From Hericium rajendrae (lineage: Eukaryota > Basidiomycota > Agaricomycetes > Russulales > Hericiaceae), in NCBI GenBank assembly GCA_033439255.1, contig CM065880.1, positions 2,108,001 through 2,172,000 on the forward strand: DNA of 64,000 nucleotides. Reading direction: 5' to 3'. A program made the position numbers and the translations under genes. Below, in pieces: positions 1 to 11,628 of the stretch. How positions within the stretch are numbered: the stretch's first letter is position 1; each line of letters opens with the position of its first letter. The notes beneath the pieces are model-generated. The model saw nothing but the letters and a program-made list of their open reading frames with translations, was not told where the DNA came from and searched no databases.

Positions 1-21
1 CCAGTGCTACCGTACTACCAC

Positions 22-503
22 ATGTCTTGAGAATTCGACGCTGACTGCGTCGTCGTCACCTCGCAGACCCCCATCCAGGTTGCACACGTTGCGACCCCCG
101 CAGTCTCCACTACCCCCACCTTCTTCCGCCATTCAAGCATTGTCCGGACACATACAACAGAAATCTAGTCAAGATGTTCTCCTTCTCTCTGTAAACGAGA
201 CCTCGCGCTCCTCATCTACGGTCAAGCCCCTCCCATACGGTGCCCTACCCCCCAATTTCCTTGAAAGCCTCGGCCTTTCAAGTTTCTCTGTCCCCCACCA
301 TGGACACGTAGCAAACCCCTCTTCCCGTCTTCGGACGTATAATCAGGTTTTCCACTCCCCCTCGGACCTTGCCGCCCATCATGGGATACCCCAATCTTTG
401 CCACCACCCCCTCGCACTACACCTCGTCGACAATCAGATACATCGGCAGACCCGTCGCCCTTCGCGGATCTCAACTTCGCAAATCTCTGCTCCAATTATT
501 TAA
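22..503 (+). promoter_or_regulatory. Leader with four uORFs before the bZIP start
   Basis: Four short ATG-initiated ORFs precede the ATG at 506: 22-30 (Met-Ser-stop), 174-194 (MFSFSL), 300-311 (Met-Asp-Thr) and 381-503 (40 codons). The last ends two bases before the main ATG. This arrangement matches the uORF-rich leaders known to place GCN4 and cpc-1 under starvation-dependent reinitiation control. The uORFs are seen directly; the regulatory role is inferred. Confidence 0.55.
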
Positions 504-505
504 CT

Positions 506-1501
506 ATGCTCTCTCCGAAAAACGCCGACCAAGTCGCGTCGAGCGCGGACCCTAAGGTCTCGATTCCCTCTATGCCCTCTCCGACCATGCAGGATGAGGC
601 TGCCGCCCAGGCAATCATAGACGCTCTCCAAGGTGAATTACATCCGTGTTATCTTCGAGTCACAGCGGCGCTAACTGTCGGATCCGTTGCCACAGCCTCG
701 CCTGCCTTCGGCGGCGGCGGGTTCGACATGATGAGCGACTTCCTCACGTCGCCGCTCGAGTCACCTCTCGACGACGATATGCTCACTACGCCGGCCCTCG
801 GTTCCGGTGACATGATGGACAGTCCGGATATCTTCACCAGCCCCGTCATACCCGGATTTGGAGGCGCGTTCGACGACCTGCCGTCGCTCTTCCCTGACAT
901 GCAAGGGTACGAGCCTTTAGAGCCCAAGCCTCGCCACCCTCGGTTCCATCCCCCTTCTGCCAACACCTCCCCCAACTTCGACGACATGTACAAGATGCCC
1001 TCTCCTGATACTCCTTCCATGGATCCATCGTCGTTGCACACGTCTCCGGCCGGTCTCAATGACCGGTCTTCCGCCGCTCGTCGTAAGTCGCACCCGACTG
1101 GGACGCGCAAGAACGTCACGCCTGAGTCCTTGGTCCCTCTGGACGCTCCTATTCAAAATCGTAAGTACGTGACCCCGTCGCAGACGTCGCGGAAGGAACT
1201 TCCTGTGACGTTTGCGCGGAAGCGTGCTCGTAGCGCAGCGTTTGGAGAGGACGATACTCCAGAGGACGGCGGCTCATCTTCCGTTACCCAGACAGAGGAA
1301 GAGGCCATCAAGGCGAAGCGACTGCAGAACACGCTTGCGGCTCGTCGCAGCCGAAAGCGAAAGCTGGAGTATCAGCGTGAGCTGGAGGATAGTCTAGAGG
1401 CGGAGAGGAGGGAGAAGGAGATGTGGAAGGCGCGTGCGCTAGTGCTTGAGGCACTCCTGCGGGACAAAGGACACGATGTCCCGCAGATAGATGACGCGTG
1501 A
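506..1501 (+). CDS. bZIP transcription factor, Gcn4/cpc-1 type
   Basis: Probable DNA-binding regulator of amino-acid starvation responses. The C-terminus carries a Gcn4-like basic region (NTLAARRSRKRK) followed by a short leucine-zipper-like helix and ends QIDDA. The N-terminal two thirds is acidic, Ser/Pro/Asp-rich and activation-domain-like. The frame is open back to the window edge, but its first in-frame ATG is at 506, giving 331 aa. A likely 63-nt intron at 633-695 (GTGAAT...CACAG, branch-like CTAAC) is a multiple of three without a stop; removing it gives about 310 aa, close to the usual size of Gcn4 homologues. The stretch before 506 is pyrimidine-rich leader holding four uORFs. An upstream coding exon outside the window cannot be excluded. 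The family call is firm; the orthology to Gcn4 is inferred from the basic region and the leader. Confidence 0.8.
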   Translation: MLSPKNADQVASSADPKVSIPSMPSPTMQDEAAAQAIIDALQGELHPCYLRVTAALTVGSVATASPAFGGGGFDMMSDFLTSPLESPLDDDMLTTPALGSGDMMDSPDIFTSPVIPGFGGAFDDLPSLFPDMQGYEPLEPKPRHPRFHPPSANTSPNFDDMYKMPSPDTPSMDPSSLHTSPAGLNDRSSAARRKSHPTGTRKNVTPESLVPLDAPIQNRKYVTPSQTSRKELPVTFARKRARSAAFGEDDTPEDGGSSSVTQTEEEAIKAKRLQNTLAARRSRKRKLEYQRELEDSLEAERREKEMWKARALVLEALLRDKGHDVPQIDDA

Positions 1502-2137
1502 GCTTACATGTCCTATTTCCTCCTTTGACAGCACTCCTTTGGCGTTCTCTTTCTTATGCGATACCAATTTTATCCCTTTTGATTTCTCACTATCCCTTCT
1601 CCAAGTCGTCACCAGGACGTCGCTTCGATACTCCGTGTACACTACCACTTTCCTGTCCCCCATTCCACTATCCACTGGCCAGGAGTATCGTCGTACCCCC
1701 ATCCCCATTCCATCATGCCTTCCTTTTGCATAATGTTTCAGCACAGTAATCGTAGTCCCTCAGCTATCATTACTTCCTCTACTAGTTGCGTTCGTTTTCG
1801 ATTCGCCAATCGCTCTTACCTGTCTGATTTTGTTACGTTGTCTTTTCATGTCCATGTTTTTCGACCCTCTTGCGCTATGGTCGTTCCATACAGCCGCTGC
1901 AGCAATAAATAATCGTGTTCCGGGTGTCGGTAAATCGCACCTGTTGCATAGTTTATTGCGTGAATGGATCTGTACGTGTGGACTTTGCAACGGTAAAATT
2001 TGTGTCGTTCAGTCCTGGTCAACGCCCGTTTGATACCTTTGAGTCTGTTGACGGTAGCCTTGACCCGAAGCGCCCGCGTTGCGTTGTCAAATCCATTGGC
2101 GAGGCGCCCATCTTTTCGTTTGTGATATCCCCTGTGC
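1502..2137 (+). other. Intergenic, bZIP 3' flank and GDA1 promoter
   Basis: No convincing gene was found. The first part is pyrimidine-rich 3' flank of the bZIP gene; the second part leads into GDA1. Short ORFs on both strands overlap one another and resemble no family. Confidence 0.5.
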
Positions 2138-4087
2138 ATGGACAGCACCAGTGGCTCTCTGCATCACCGCCATCAGTCGAGTTCCACCCGCGCTCAGTCA
2201 CCGTCGTCCTCACCTTCCCAGACGACAGCACATACCCTGGCGCCGACAGAAGACATGATTTCGCCCCGCAGCGGCAACTACGAGCGGCTCGAGGGCGGCC
2301 TGGGCCCCAGTCGCCTGGGCATGCGCAACTTTGCCTGGAAGAAACTCGCGATAGGCGTGGTTGCAGTGGTGGGGCTCCTGTGGGTGCTGACGCCGAGTGA
2401 GAGGATAGACGGGGTGCTGGGTAGTCTGAAGCCTGGTACAGGTACGTATCTTGCTTTGAGGGCGCTTTGCGGGCAAATTGTCTCTTTGCCTTACCTTCGC
2501 GACCGCACAAATAGTTTGGAGAGGTGCTGACGAGCTTCTAAACAGGACGGAAAGGCAAAGATGATACCGATGTAGACTATCAACCCCTTCCGCCTCTCCC
2601 TTCGATACCAGAAGTAACCCATGCCCCCGCCGCCGACGTGGACGTTCCCACCCATCCACATCCTGCCAGCCCCCGCCCCACCTCCCCGAATCTGATCCGG
2701 ACCTGCTCAAGACCGTACACTGTACCTCGCCATACAAGCCCGACGCGCCGCTCGTGCAATATGCACTCATGATTGACGCCGGCTCGACTGGCTCCCGTAT
2801 CCACATCTACAAGTTCCACAACTGCGGGCCCTCGCCGACGTACGAGTACGAGGTATTCCGACGGACGCGCCCAGGGCTGTCTGCATTCGCAGAGCCGCAG
2901 AAGGCCGCCCGGTCGCTCGACGAGCTGCTCGACGCGGCAGTCGATACCGTGCCCGAGGCGCTGTGGTCGTGCACGCCCGTCGCGGTCAAGGCGACCGCGG
3001 GCCTGCGCATGCTGGGCCCCGCGCAGAGCGACGAGATCCTCGCGGCGGTGCGCGAGCGCCTGCGCACGGTCTACCCGTTCCCGCTTGCGGCCGGCGAGCC
3101 CGTGACGATCATGGACGGGAAGGACGAGGGCGTGTATGCGTGGATCACCGGGAACTACCTGCTCGACACGATCCGCGCGGACTCGCCCCGAGGTGCGCCG
3201 CCGTATGCGGTGCTCGACCTCGGCGGCGGGTCGACGCAGATCGTGTTTGAGCCCAAGTTCGACAGCGCGCGGCCGGACGCGGCGCTGGAGGAGGGAGAGC
3301 ACAAGTATGAGCTCAAGTTTGGCGGGCAGACGCATGTGCTGTATCAGCACTCGTATTTGGGGTATGGGCTTATGATGGCGCGAAAGAGCGTGCATGGGCT
3401 CGTGGATTTCATGGCGTCGCTGAGGACGCACGGCAATGGTGCGGAGATTGGCAACCCATGTCTCGCGAAGGGCACACGGAGGGTCGTAGAGATTCGACGG
3501 CCGAACGACGAGAAGGCACAACCTCTTACCAAAGTCACTATGGTCGGAGAGGACATTGGTGGCTTCGAGTCGTGCAACCGCGTGATGCAGCTCGTTATGG
3601 CCAAGGATTCGTACGTGCAAACGTTGATGTTTCGCTCAGTATACTTATGGACACGCGCAGGATCTGCGAGATGAAGCCATGCTCGTTCGACGGCGTCTAC
3701 CAGCCTTCGCTCCTCGACACCTTCCCGAACGGCAAGGTTCTCCTCCTCTCCTACTTCTACGATCGCATCAACCCCCTCATCCGCAACACTACACCTTCGC
3801 CAAAGCTGACTGTCGCCACACTCGCGGACCTTGCCAACGACGTCTGCCTCGGTCGACCATCCTGGGAGAAGCGGTGGGGTAAGGACGCCGCTACAATGTG
3901 GGAGCTCGAGAACCGCCCGGAGTACTGCCTGGACCTGACCTTCATGCATGCGTTGCTGCGGCTCGGGTACGAGTTCAACGATGACAGGGAGGTGGTAATT
4001 GAGCAGAAGATCGAGGGGACTGAGCTCGGCTGGGCGCTGGGCGCTGCGATTGCCCTGGTGGGCGGGGAGTTGACGTGCAAGATTTGA
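2138..4087 (+). pseudogene. GDA1: Guanosine-diphosphatase GDA1, copy 1 (one-base frameshift)
   Basis: GDA1/CD39 family Golgi nucleoside diphosphatase, which hydrolyses GDP to GMP so that GDP-mannose can be exchanged into the Golgi lumen. Exons: 2138-2441, 2546-3610, 3661-4087. Exon 1 gives a cytosolic tail and one signal-anchor helix (LAIGVVAVVGLLWVL). Exon 2 holds the apyrase regions DAGSTGSRIHIYKF, ATAGLR and LDLGGGSTQIVF. Near 2686-2690 this copy has four C where copy 2 has five, so the N-terminal frame runs into a stop before the catalytic domain. Restoring the copy 2 reading would give about 598 aa, a normal family length. The lesion may be a sequencing or assembly error rather than a true mutation, because the rest of the gene is well preserved. 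Confidence 0.8.
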
Positions 4088-4334
4088 ATATTTTATGTGA
4101 TACCATATACGTTGGATAGGTGGATAGATATCTTGCAGGTAGATCCGTATTAGTGCCACTGTTGTCGCATTTATTGTTCTTCGCATACTAGTCGCTGTCG
4201 ACAGCTTTGAGCAGTGCCACAACAATCCCAGCTTGGGCCTACACAGCCTCCAAGGTACGTCTACAATATTCATAGTGAGACGTTTTGCAGAGTAGCCCAT
4301 CTTGGCACTGAAATCCCTTCGCACAGCACTGAGC

Positions 4335-5365
4335 ATGTTCTCATTCCTAGATCGGCGTTCTCGACGCGCACAGAAACAGCCGTACTACCCTCCCCCGCCC
4401 GGCCCTCCGCCAAACCAATTCAATCCACCCGACGCGCCACCACCAGAATGGGCAGCTGCTCCCGAGCGATCGCATACGTACGGTCTAGTAAACGAGGCAT
4501 CGGAGGACGACTGGGAATGGGCTGAGCGGTTCTGCAAAGCCTATCCAGTGAAGCCGCCGGGTCTGCTCAACTCAGACGTGCTCGAGCGCATCAAGGGCCC
4601 CGAGGGATGTGGCCCGTGGACGATGCAATTCTTGAGCCACACAACAGATCGGTTTATAGGAAAGATAGAGACGGACGTGAAGGGCATCGGTGTGGCGGGT
4701 GCGACGAGGGTCAGGACTCAGAAGGGGTGCAAGGACTGCTCCATCACGAGCAACCTGCCAATCGTTGCGGGGATGTATGCGGTGCCGCCGACGGCAAAGG
4801 GCGCATATTTCGAGGTGCGGATCAACAAGATGAAGGGGGTCATCGCGATAGGTATGTCTACGCCTCGCGCACAGTTACTGTCTGACTACAAAGTAACTGC
4901 TATCGCGCAGGCACGGCATGCCTACCGTACCCGTACTTCCGTCTGCCAGGGTGGAACCGCCTCAGCGCAGGTCTGCATCTCGACGATCGGCGCAAGTTTT
5001 TTGAGGATTCGGATGGCGGGCGAGACTATGCGTGTCCTGAAGTGCGCGCAGGGGACATCGTCGGGTGCGGATACGAGTTCGCATCAGGCGAGTTGTTCTT
5101 CACGTACAACGGTGCGCGGCTGCCGCCTGCGTTCCGGGGCATTTACATGCCGCGGCACACGCAAGACGTGTATGCAGCGTTGGGGTTCGAGGGCGAGAAC
5201 GAAGTTGAGGTGAACTTTGGCACGGGCGGTTTTGCCTGGAAGGAGGCGGACAGTAATTATGCGTGGCGCGTGGATGGGCAGGTTGGGGGCCGGTTGGATG
5301 ATGTGCAGGACTCCGGCTCAGAGCAACTGCCTTCGTATATCGAGAGTACCAGCAGGGTGATGTAG
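4335..5365 (+). CDS. SPRY-domain protein, copy 1
   Basis: Two exons, 4335-4851 and 4911-5365, split by a 59-nt intron (GTATGT...GCGCAG), give 323 aa. The N-terminus is Pro/Arg-rich (MFSFLDRRSRR, then PPPPGPPPNQF) without a membrane segment. The C-terminal half is a SPRY/B30.2 fold: AYFEVRI, GTACLPYPYFRLPGWN and DIVGCGYEFASGELFFTYNG are the typical strands. Relatives include Ssh4/Ear1-type adaptors of Rsp5 ubiquitin ligase and RanBPM-like scaffolds, so a protein-binding adaptor role is likely. Yeast Ssh4 is membrane-anchored and this protein is not, so orthology is unproven. It follows GDA1 by 247 bp. Confidence 0.8.
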
Positions 5366-5824
5366 CTGAGCTTGTAGCTGATTCGTTGGCGCCCCGTGTA
5401 TTGTGCCATCAATGTGTCGTACTCTGTACTTCTACTGTATTGTAATACCCATGGAGACTTGATGCAGACCACTATGAGTTCGCGATCATGAATCTGACCT
5501 GTGAAGCTGGTGATTCTAGTGACAAAAGCTAAGGCGCGCATGAGCTATGTAGCCCGAGGTTGGCCCGAGGACATACTGTTCCTTGAGGCGGAGGACGTAC
5601 TTGTTCAATTATGGCATCCTCTGTACAGTGTACTGTATAGGCAGCGTTGGAGCACGGTACTGTCGCAAGATAAGACTGGGAATTATTTGATTTGTTACGT
5701 ACGGGCATGCTCCCCCACACCGTAAGCGCTTAGGAAGAACCAGTTCAGTACTTATTTCGCCTTCCATGCTCTTTCTCCGTGCCACCCCCTCCGTCAAGAC
5801 GACCACGACGGCCAGGACCACGAC
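5366..5824 (+). other. Intergenic, upstream of antiporter copy 1
   Basis: No gene seen. Sequence variation between the two duplicated copies begins to rise here: a 12-bp and a 14-bp length difference and a base change fall in this gap, against almost none upstream. Confidence 0.5.
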
Positions 5825-8800
5825 ATGGCGGGCCTTTCCAGCCATATCATCAGTCTTTTTCATTTTCAGAAGAGGGCAGCCCCCGACCAAGTGCGTTGCT
5901 CGTTGTAATTGTAACCACGCGTGCTGGGATGCTCACTGTATGCGCCATCTAGGGTGGTTCGTTGACGGGGAAAGATCCTACAGAATTTGACCCAGCAGAC
6001 CCACTACGTCTGTGGATCATACAAGTCGGTGCGTATCATGTTCTGATTGTTCGACGCAGTCGACATGTCACATGTGTTCAATTACGCCTCCAACGTTCAT
6101 CGGATGGAGAATCATGCCCTCCGAAGAATTTTCCATTTGTTATCTCTGATTCAGAGTAGTCCCAGTGGTGCTCTATCTGATACGTCAGAAGCCCTCTAAT
6201 CATCGCTTCGACTTCTAGGCATCATCATCCTTACGAGTCAGATTCTCAGCCTCTTGCTCCGTAAAATACGCCAGCCCAGAGTAATAGCCGAGGTTTTAGG
6301 CGGTATCTTGCTGGGCAAGTCCATCTTTCGACGCACGTATCATGTATGCAATGCGGCGCCTTACATACTGTCTCAGGCCCAACTGCGTTCGGACGTATAC
6401 CCGGCTTCTCGAAGCACATATTCCCTCAAGAATCCCAACCATACCTGGCCCTTGTCGCTAATATTGGTCTATGCCTCTTCCTATTCCTCGTTGGCCTCGA
6501 GATAGACACGGCCGTCATCAAGCGCAATGCTCGCCTGTCCGCCACCATTGCTCTGGCGGGCATGGCCATACCCTTCGGTCTGGGCGCCGCTCTCGCCATA
6601 CCGCTCTACAACCAATTCATCGACCCAGCGAAAGTGAAATACACGCACTTCATGCTTTTCACTGGCGTCGCCTACTCTATCACCGCATTTCCCGTGCTCT
6701 GCCGCATCCTGACTGAGCTGAAGCTGCTCGACACGACCGTTGGCATCGTCGTGCTCTCCGCCGGCATTGGGAATGACATCGTCGGCTGGATCCTCCTCGC
6801 ACTCAGCGTCGCACTCGTCAACGCTGGAAGCGGCCTCATCGCGCTCTATATCCTGCTCTGTTGCCTCGGCTGGACTCTCTTCCTGCTCTTCCCTGTGCGC
6901 CATGCGTTCCTATGGCTTGCACGCCGTACGGGCTCAATCGAGAATGGGCCAACTCTCGTCTTCATGACGATCACCATCCTGGTGCTGTTTGGATCGGCAT
7001 TTTTTACTGATGTCATCGGGGTGCATGCTATATTCGGTGCGTTCCTTTTTGTTGGCGAGAAGATGCAGCCCAGTTGAATGTCGCGGTCAGGTGCATTCTT
7101 GGCTGGAGTGGTCGTTCCCCGCGAAGGCGGCCTGGCGATTGCACTTACGGAGAAGTTGGAAGATATGGTGTCCATCATCTTCCTTCCTTTGGTACGTAGA
7201 CAGTTGCCATTCACGCTAGGTACGCGCTTGCTCTCTAACACACGTCATCCCAGTACTTCACCTTCTCCGGACTGTCAACGGACTTGGGCCTCCTCGACAG
7301 TGGTGAGCATAGTCCACGAACCAACGAATAGATCCACGAGACTGACCTCGTGCGATGTCAGGGGAGGTCTGGGGGTTTACGGTGGCCATCTGCGTCCTCG
7401 CATTCACAGGCAAGTTTGGCGCATGTGCGATCGCTGCCAGGATGGCGGGATTCGAATGGCGTGAGGCCAGCACGATCGGATCACTGATGAGCTGCAAGGG
7501 GTGAGTTGGAGGTAGTCTTTTGCTTGCATTTTTAGTGTTCACAAGCTATCTATTCTAGTCTTATCGAGCTGATCGTGCTTAACGTTGGCTTGTCTGCGGG
7601 AATTCTCACAAAGGTACATTCTCCTCGTTGTGACTTGTGTTCATTAAACACTGATTTGTATCAGCGTGTCTTTTCCATGTTTGTTCTTGAAGCTCTCCTG
7701 CTTACGTTCATGACCACACCCACCGTGTCCTTCCTCTATCCTCCCGAACTACGCAAGCGTGTAACCGCGACAGGCTCGCCATACGACAACGTCAACGGTA
7801 AGGGGCGCGACAACGAAACCGGCGGGGTCGAATCACGCCCTAGTGTCACAGGCTCGGGTGTGTGGAAACGTCGCTTCACCGTCGTGCTCGACAAGATCGA
7901 ACACGTACCGGGTATGATGGCACTCACACAGCTCGTGCTTCCGGCACCATCGGAGTATACAGCAAAAGAGAAGAAGACCGGCACAGGCAGGACTGCGAGT
8001 CCAAAAAGCCCGCAAGTCAACGTGGAGATTGACGCGCTGCGGCTCATCGAGCTCTCCGACCGCACATCTGCGGTAATGAAGTCCTCCGCCGTGGATGCGC
8101 TTGTGCACACCGATCCAGCGCTCGCGATCTTTCGCATGTTCGGTGAACTGAACGGCGCAAACGTTGTGCCTTCGCTCGCCATAGTCCCCGCAGAGCAGCT
8201 CGCGACGACCGTCGCTGCGCATGCGCGCACAACAGGCGCACACGTCGTCTTCGTCCCTTGGCTTCCTCCTAGTGCGCCACTGCACGTGTACGCGGAACGC
8301 CCCCCAACGCCCATCGACGAGAAGGACGACCGGGTCCCTGGCCCATTCGACTCGATCTTCCGAGCTGGCCCTGCAGAGCGACCGGCATCGGCACAACACT
8401 CCCACTTCATCCGCAGCGTGTTCGCGCAGGCGGACATGGACGTTGCGCTCTTCGTCGACCGCGGCGTACCTCTAACGGGAACGCACCAACACCTATTCCT
8501 CCCGCTCTTCGGCGGACCGGACGACCGCCTGGCCCTCGAATTCGTCGTCCAGGTCTGCGCGAACCCGCGCGTGTCCGCGACCGTGCTGCGCGTCGTGCGC
8601 CAAGACGTGCCGCCGGAAAGTGCCCTCGTGGAGACGGCGGCCGCGCACATCCAGGACGGCAAGGCGCAACAGCTGCAGAACGAGTATGCGAACGCGCTGA
8701 CGGTCGCCTCGGTGCAGACCGCGTTCCCCGATACGATTTACGGCCACGCGACGACGCAGACGCGGCTGCAGTCGGAGACAGCGGATCAGGTCACCTGGCT

Positions 8801-9146
8801 GCGCTACGCCGCGCCCGCGGCGCCTGAGCCTGAGCTCGCCGCGGCGCTTACGCGCGTCACCTTTGCGGAGCTGTGCACGCATGTGCCGCTGCATGCTGTC
8901 GTGCAGCGTGCGGGCGCGCTGCTGGAGGAGCAGGCGGGTGCTGCGCGCGTGCTGGTCGTTCTGGGGCGCTCGCGCCGCCTGGCGGTGGAAAGCCACCACC
9001 AGGAGTTGAAGGAATTGGGGGAGGAACATGGGGCTGTCGGATCGGAGGTGCGGAAGACGGTGGGGGATGTTGCGACGGCGTTTGTGGTTGCGGGGTGTGC
9101 AGCTGGGTTGGTGGTGATGCAGGCGGCGGATACGGACAGAGATTGA
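5825..9146 (+). CDS. KHA1: K+/H+ antiporter, KHA1/CPA2 type, copy 1
   Basis: Monovalent cation:proton antiporter of the CPA2 family, probably in Golgi or endosomal membranes by analogy with yeast Kha1. Nine exons: 5825-5890, 5953-6028, 6219-6314, 6377-7036, 7091-7191, 7254-7302, 7362-7500, 7559-7613 and 7665-9146 join in frame to 907 aa. The first half holds the Na+/H+ exchanger core with about 12 helices, including VGLEIDTAVIKRNARLSATI, LSAGIGNDIVGW (the GND of the ion site) and FTDVIGVHAIFGAFL. The second half is a long soluble tail with a universal-stress-like layout. Intron 3 (6315-6376) uses a GC donor (GCAAGT). The start was chosen at 5825 because it splices in frame to the conserved DPLRLWIIQ segment. 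This copy is intact; copy 2 is not. Confidence 0.85.
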
Positions 9147-9610
9147 TGCATCTTGGTAGGGCTGCTTGGTGCAGCACCATTCACGGAGATGAGCTTCAAC
9201 GCTCACCGGAGTATGGACGCCTTGTTCCATTCGGGTTTGTACACGGTACCAATTACGACTCTATGATTCTTTGATGATTCCCCATATTTTTGCATCGTTC
9301 ACACGACGTCTATACCCCAAATATATATATCCATAGCTCATCCCAAGCTCATTCGTATGTTCTCATCATTGAAATCCTCTTTGCCCATAGTCAAGAAGAC
9401 TGATGGGAGGTACCAGATCCGTTTCATGTTTATATTGTGTTGCATACATGTGCTGCCTGCTGTCGGACACATGCAATGGCGGAGTCATTTCATAACATAT
9501 GCTTATGTGTGGACCAGGAAACAAGCCAAGGAAGAGAACAAGATGAATAGATACCGGGGAAAATACAGTGAGAACAGATAATGAACAGATAAGAGGAGAG
9601 AAGGGTAAGA
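9147..9610. other. Convergent 3' flanks of antiporter and NOP56
   Basis: This gap between two convergent genes contains an AT-rich stretch (ATATATAT near 9321) and no supported gene. It is the same in both copies of the duplication. Confidence 0.5.
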
Positions 9611-11449
9611 TTACTCCTTTGTCTTCGCCTTCTTCTCTTTCTTCTCCTTTTTCTCCTTTTTCGAGGATTTTCCCTAAGCAAACAACACGTCAGATGCGGC
9701 CCTATGGTCCAGATCAACAAGACACATACCTCCGCCACATCCTTCTCCTTGTGCTCCTTCTTTTTCTCCTTCTTTAACGCCTTCTTCTCCTCCTTGGACA
9801 GCTTCACCTTCTTCACAGGCTCGCCCTCCTCGTCCGTATCCATATCGTCGCTCTTGCGCTTCTTCTTGTCCTTCTTCACCGGCGACGCCTCAATAAGCGG
9901 CAATATTGGCTCCTCGTTGGCGTCCGCCATGTCAACGTCTTCGTCCTCCTCTTCCGCGAGCGCGTCGAGCACCTTCCTGATCGCATCCGAGTTCTTCGCC
10001 GGCGGCGCACCGGTCTCGAAGAAGTTCAGCCGCTCCTCAACCTGCTGTTTAAGCGCCTCGCCGAACTTCGCTGTGGGGGTATCTGTGCAAGGCAAGGCAT
10101 ATGAAGGTTAGTCGTGTACCGTGCGTGAAGCGAGGCAAGCGGGGTAATACCGGTGAAGCAGTCTATCCGCGAGGCGATCGAGCACTTGTTGGCGAGGAAG
10201 CGCGAGATGCGGCCCTTGTGCTTCGGTTGCGCACGCCCGATGAACGACGAGTGGTAGATAAGGCCGTACTGTGAATGGAGAAAACAATCGAGCGGCATAA
10301 GTGAGCAGCGTGTATTTCACATGCGATGGCGCGGACTGATGTCACTGACCTTGGGCGTGTTGCCCTTCGTTTTGAGAGCCCGGAAAAGCGCCTTCTCGGC
10401 GCCGAGGATCTGCACTGTGCTGGCAGGGTACTTGCTCAGGTTCGTCAAGCTGCCCGCGTGGCTGATAAGCCGGGCACCAATGCGCTCGCCGAGGAGTGCG
10501 GTCAGACTGGGCGCGACGAGGTTCATTTTCTCGGTGAGGTAGGCGGTAAGTGACTTGCGGTACTCGGCGATGGAGACGACGCGCGCAGCGAAGGCAGAGA
10601 TATTGAGCATGTCGATCTCGGACAGCGCGGAGCCCATCGAGCCGTTTGCGGCGTCGAGCACGTTCTGAGCCCGGGTTTTGTCATCGTCCAGCAATGCAGC
10701 CAGTTCGGGGAGCTTCTCCTCGTTGAGCGTCTCCTTCGGCCCAATGAACTGCGCCACTTTGGCATATTGGTAGTTGTCGGGGACGATTTTGACAAGCTCT
10801 GGGAAGTGATAACCATACCACTCGCGTATCCGCATCGAGAAGAGGTTGACGTCTTTATCGAGTTGGTCGAGGAGCGCGATCGCCTGGATGATCATGTTAT
10901 CGACCCTGTTCACGTTGAACTTCAACTTCGAGCGGGAATACGAGTGGCCCAGGCCAAGCTGGGCCTTGGTGAGGTCGTCGGACTGCAGGCCCTTGAGCAG
11001 TTTAGTTGCATGGAATCGGATGCCGCGCAGGAGCTCGACGGTTGACTCCGAAGCGTCGCAGCTGATACCAACTGCTGCTTTTATAGAGTTGCCGAGGATG
11101 GGTTCAGAGACGCCAAGGACAACTTTTGACTTTTTCGTTGGCTTGACCAAGTTAAGCTCGAGGAGGGATTTCAGGTCCTCGTTCACGAGACCTGTCAAGC
11201 AGAGATAAAGACTACATCATTGTCATGTTCCACCAAAGACGCACCTTCTGAGATATCGTTCGCATTCTCCAATGCATGGGCAGCGCTCTTGAATGGAGAA
11301 AAGCTCACCAGCGACACCATTTTGCCAAATTTCGCCAGGTCCTGAATGGAGTCTTGGACGGCCTTGGTGGAGGCCGCAATCTCCTCCTTGAGCTTGACTT
11401 CGAAGATGGCATAGCCAGACGCTGATTCAAAAAGAACGTGAGTCGCCAT
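9611..11449 (-). CDS. NOP56: Box C/D snoRNP core protein NOP56, copy 1
   Basis: Nucleolar core protein of box C/D snoRNPs, needed for rRNA 2'-O-methylation and 60S assembly. Minus-strand exons, 5' to 3': 11449-11245, 11191-10350, 10268-10151, 10082-9730 and 9673-9611, total 526 aa, the usual size. An N-terminal NOP5NT domain ([19 protein letters not shown]) precedes a coiled coil and the Nop domain, with the [20 protein letters not shown] signature and, across the next splice, [20 protein letters not shown]. The C-terminus is a KKxK-rich tail ([11 protein letters not shown]) typical of Nop56/Nop58. All introns are GT-AG and 50-80 nt. The two copies are identical over this gene. It is divergent from a 36-codon small ORF about 180 bp away. 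Confidence 0.93.
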
Positions 11450-11628
11450 CGGGGAGGGTCGTCGTCGTCGTACACAGCGTCAAGACTCAGAGTCGTTTGA
11501 CTCAACGGAAACTTTTGGTTCGGCAATTACCGAAATGCACCCCTTTCCTTTTTCGTCACTCAACACCTCTGCTCCACAACTGCTCCAGCCTCCGCCACGC
11601 ACGTTTTGCTACCTCAACCAACTACAGC
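11450..11628. promoter_or_regulatory. Presumed NOP56 promoter, copy 1
   Basis: A 179-bp gap between the NOP56 start and a divergent small ORF. It is pyrimidine-rich on the plus strand and shows no clear TATA box. The promoter role is inferred from position only. Confidence 0.3.

Noticed and set aside
80-505. N-terminal extension of the bZIP protein
   Set aside because: There is no in-frame ATG in this stretch within the window; position 80 is TTG. The region has four ATGs in other frames and reads like a leader.
2580-3620. Long minus-strand ORF (346 aa) opposite GDA1, and its 376-aa counterpart at 13239-14369
   Set aside because: Antisense shadow of a GC-rich coding exon: composition is Arg/His/Val-rich, and the plus strand has all apyrase motifs.
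3344-4336. 330-aa minus-strand ORF over the GDA1 3' end (also 14093-15085)
   Set aside because: Shadow frame; no family motif and it overlaps a conserved exon and the 3' flank.
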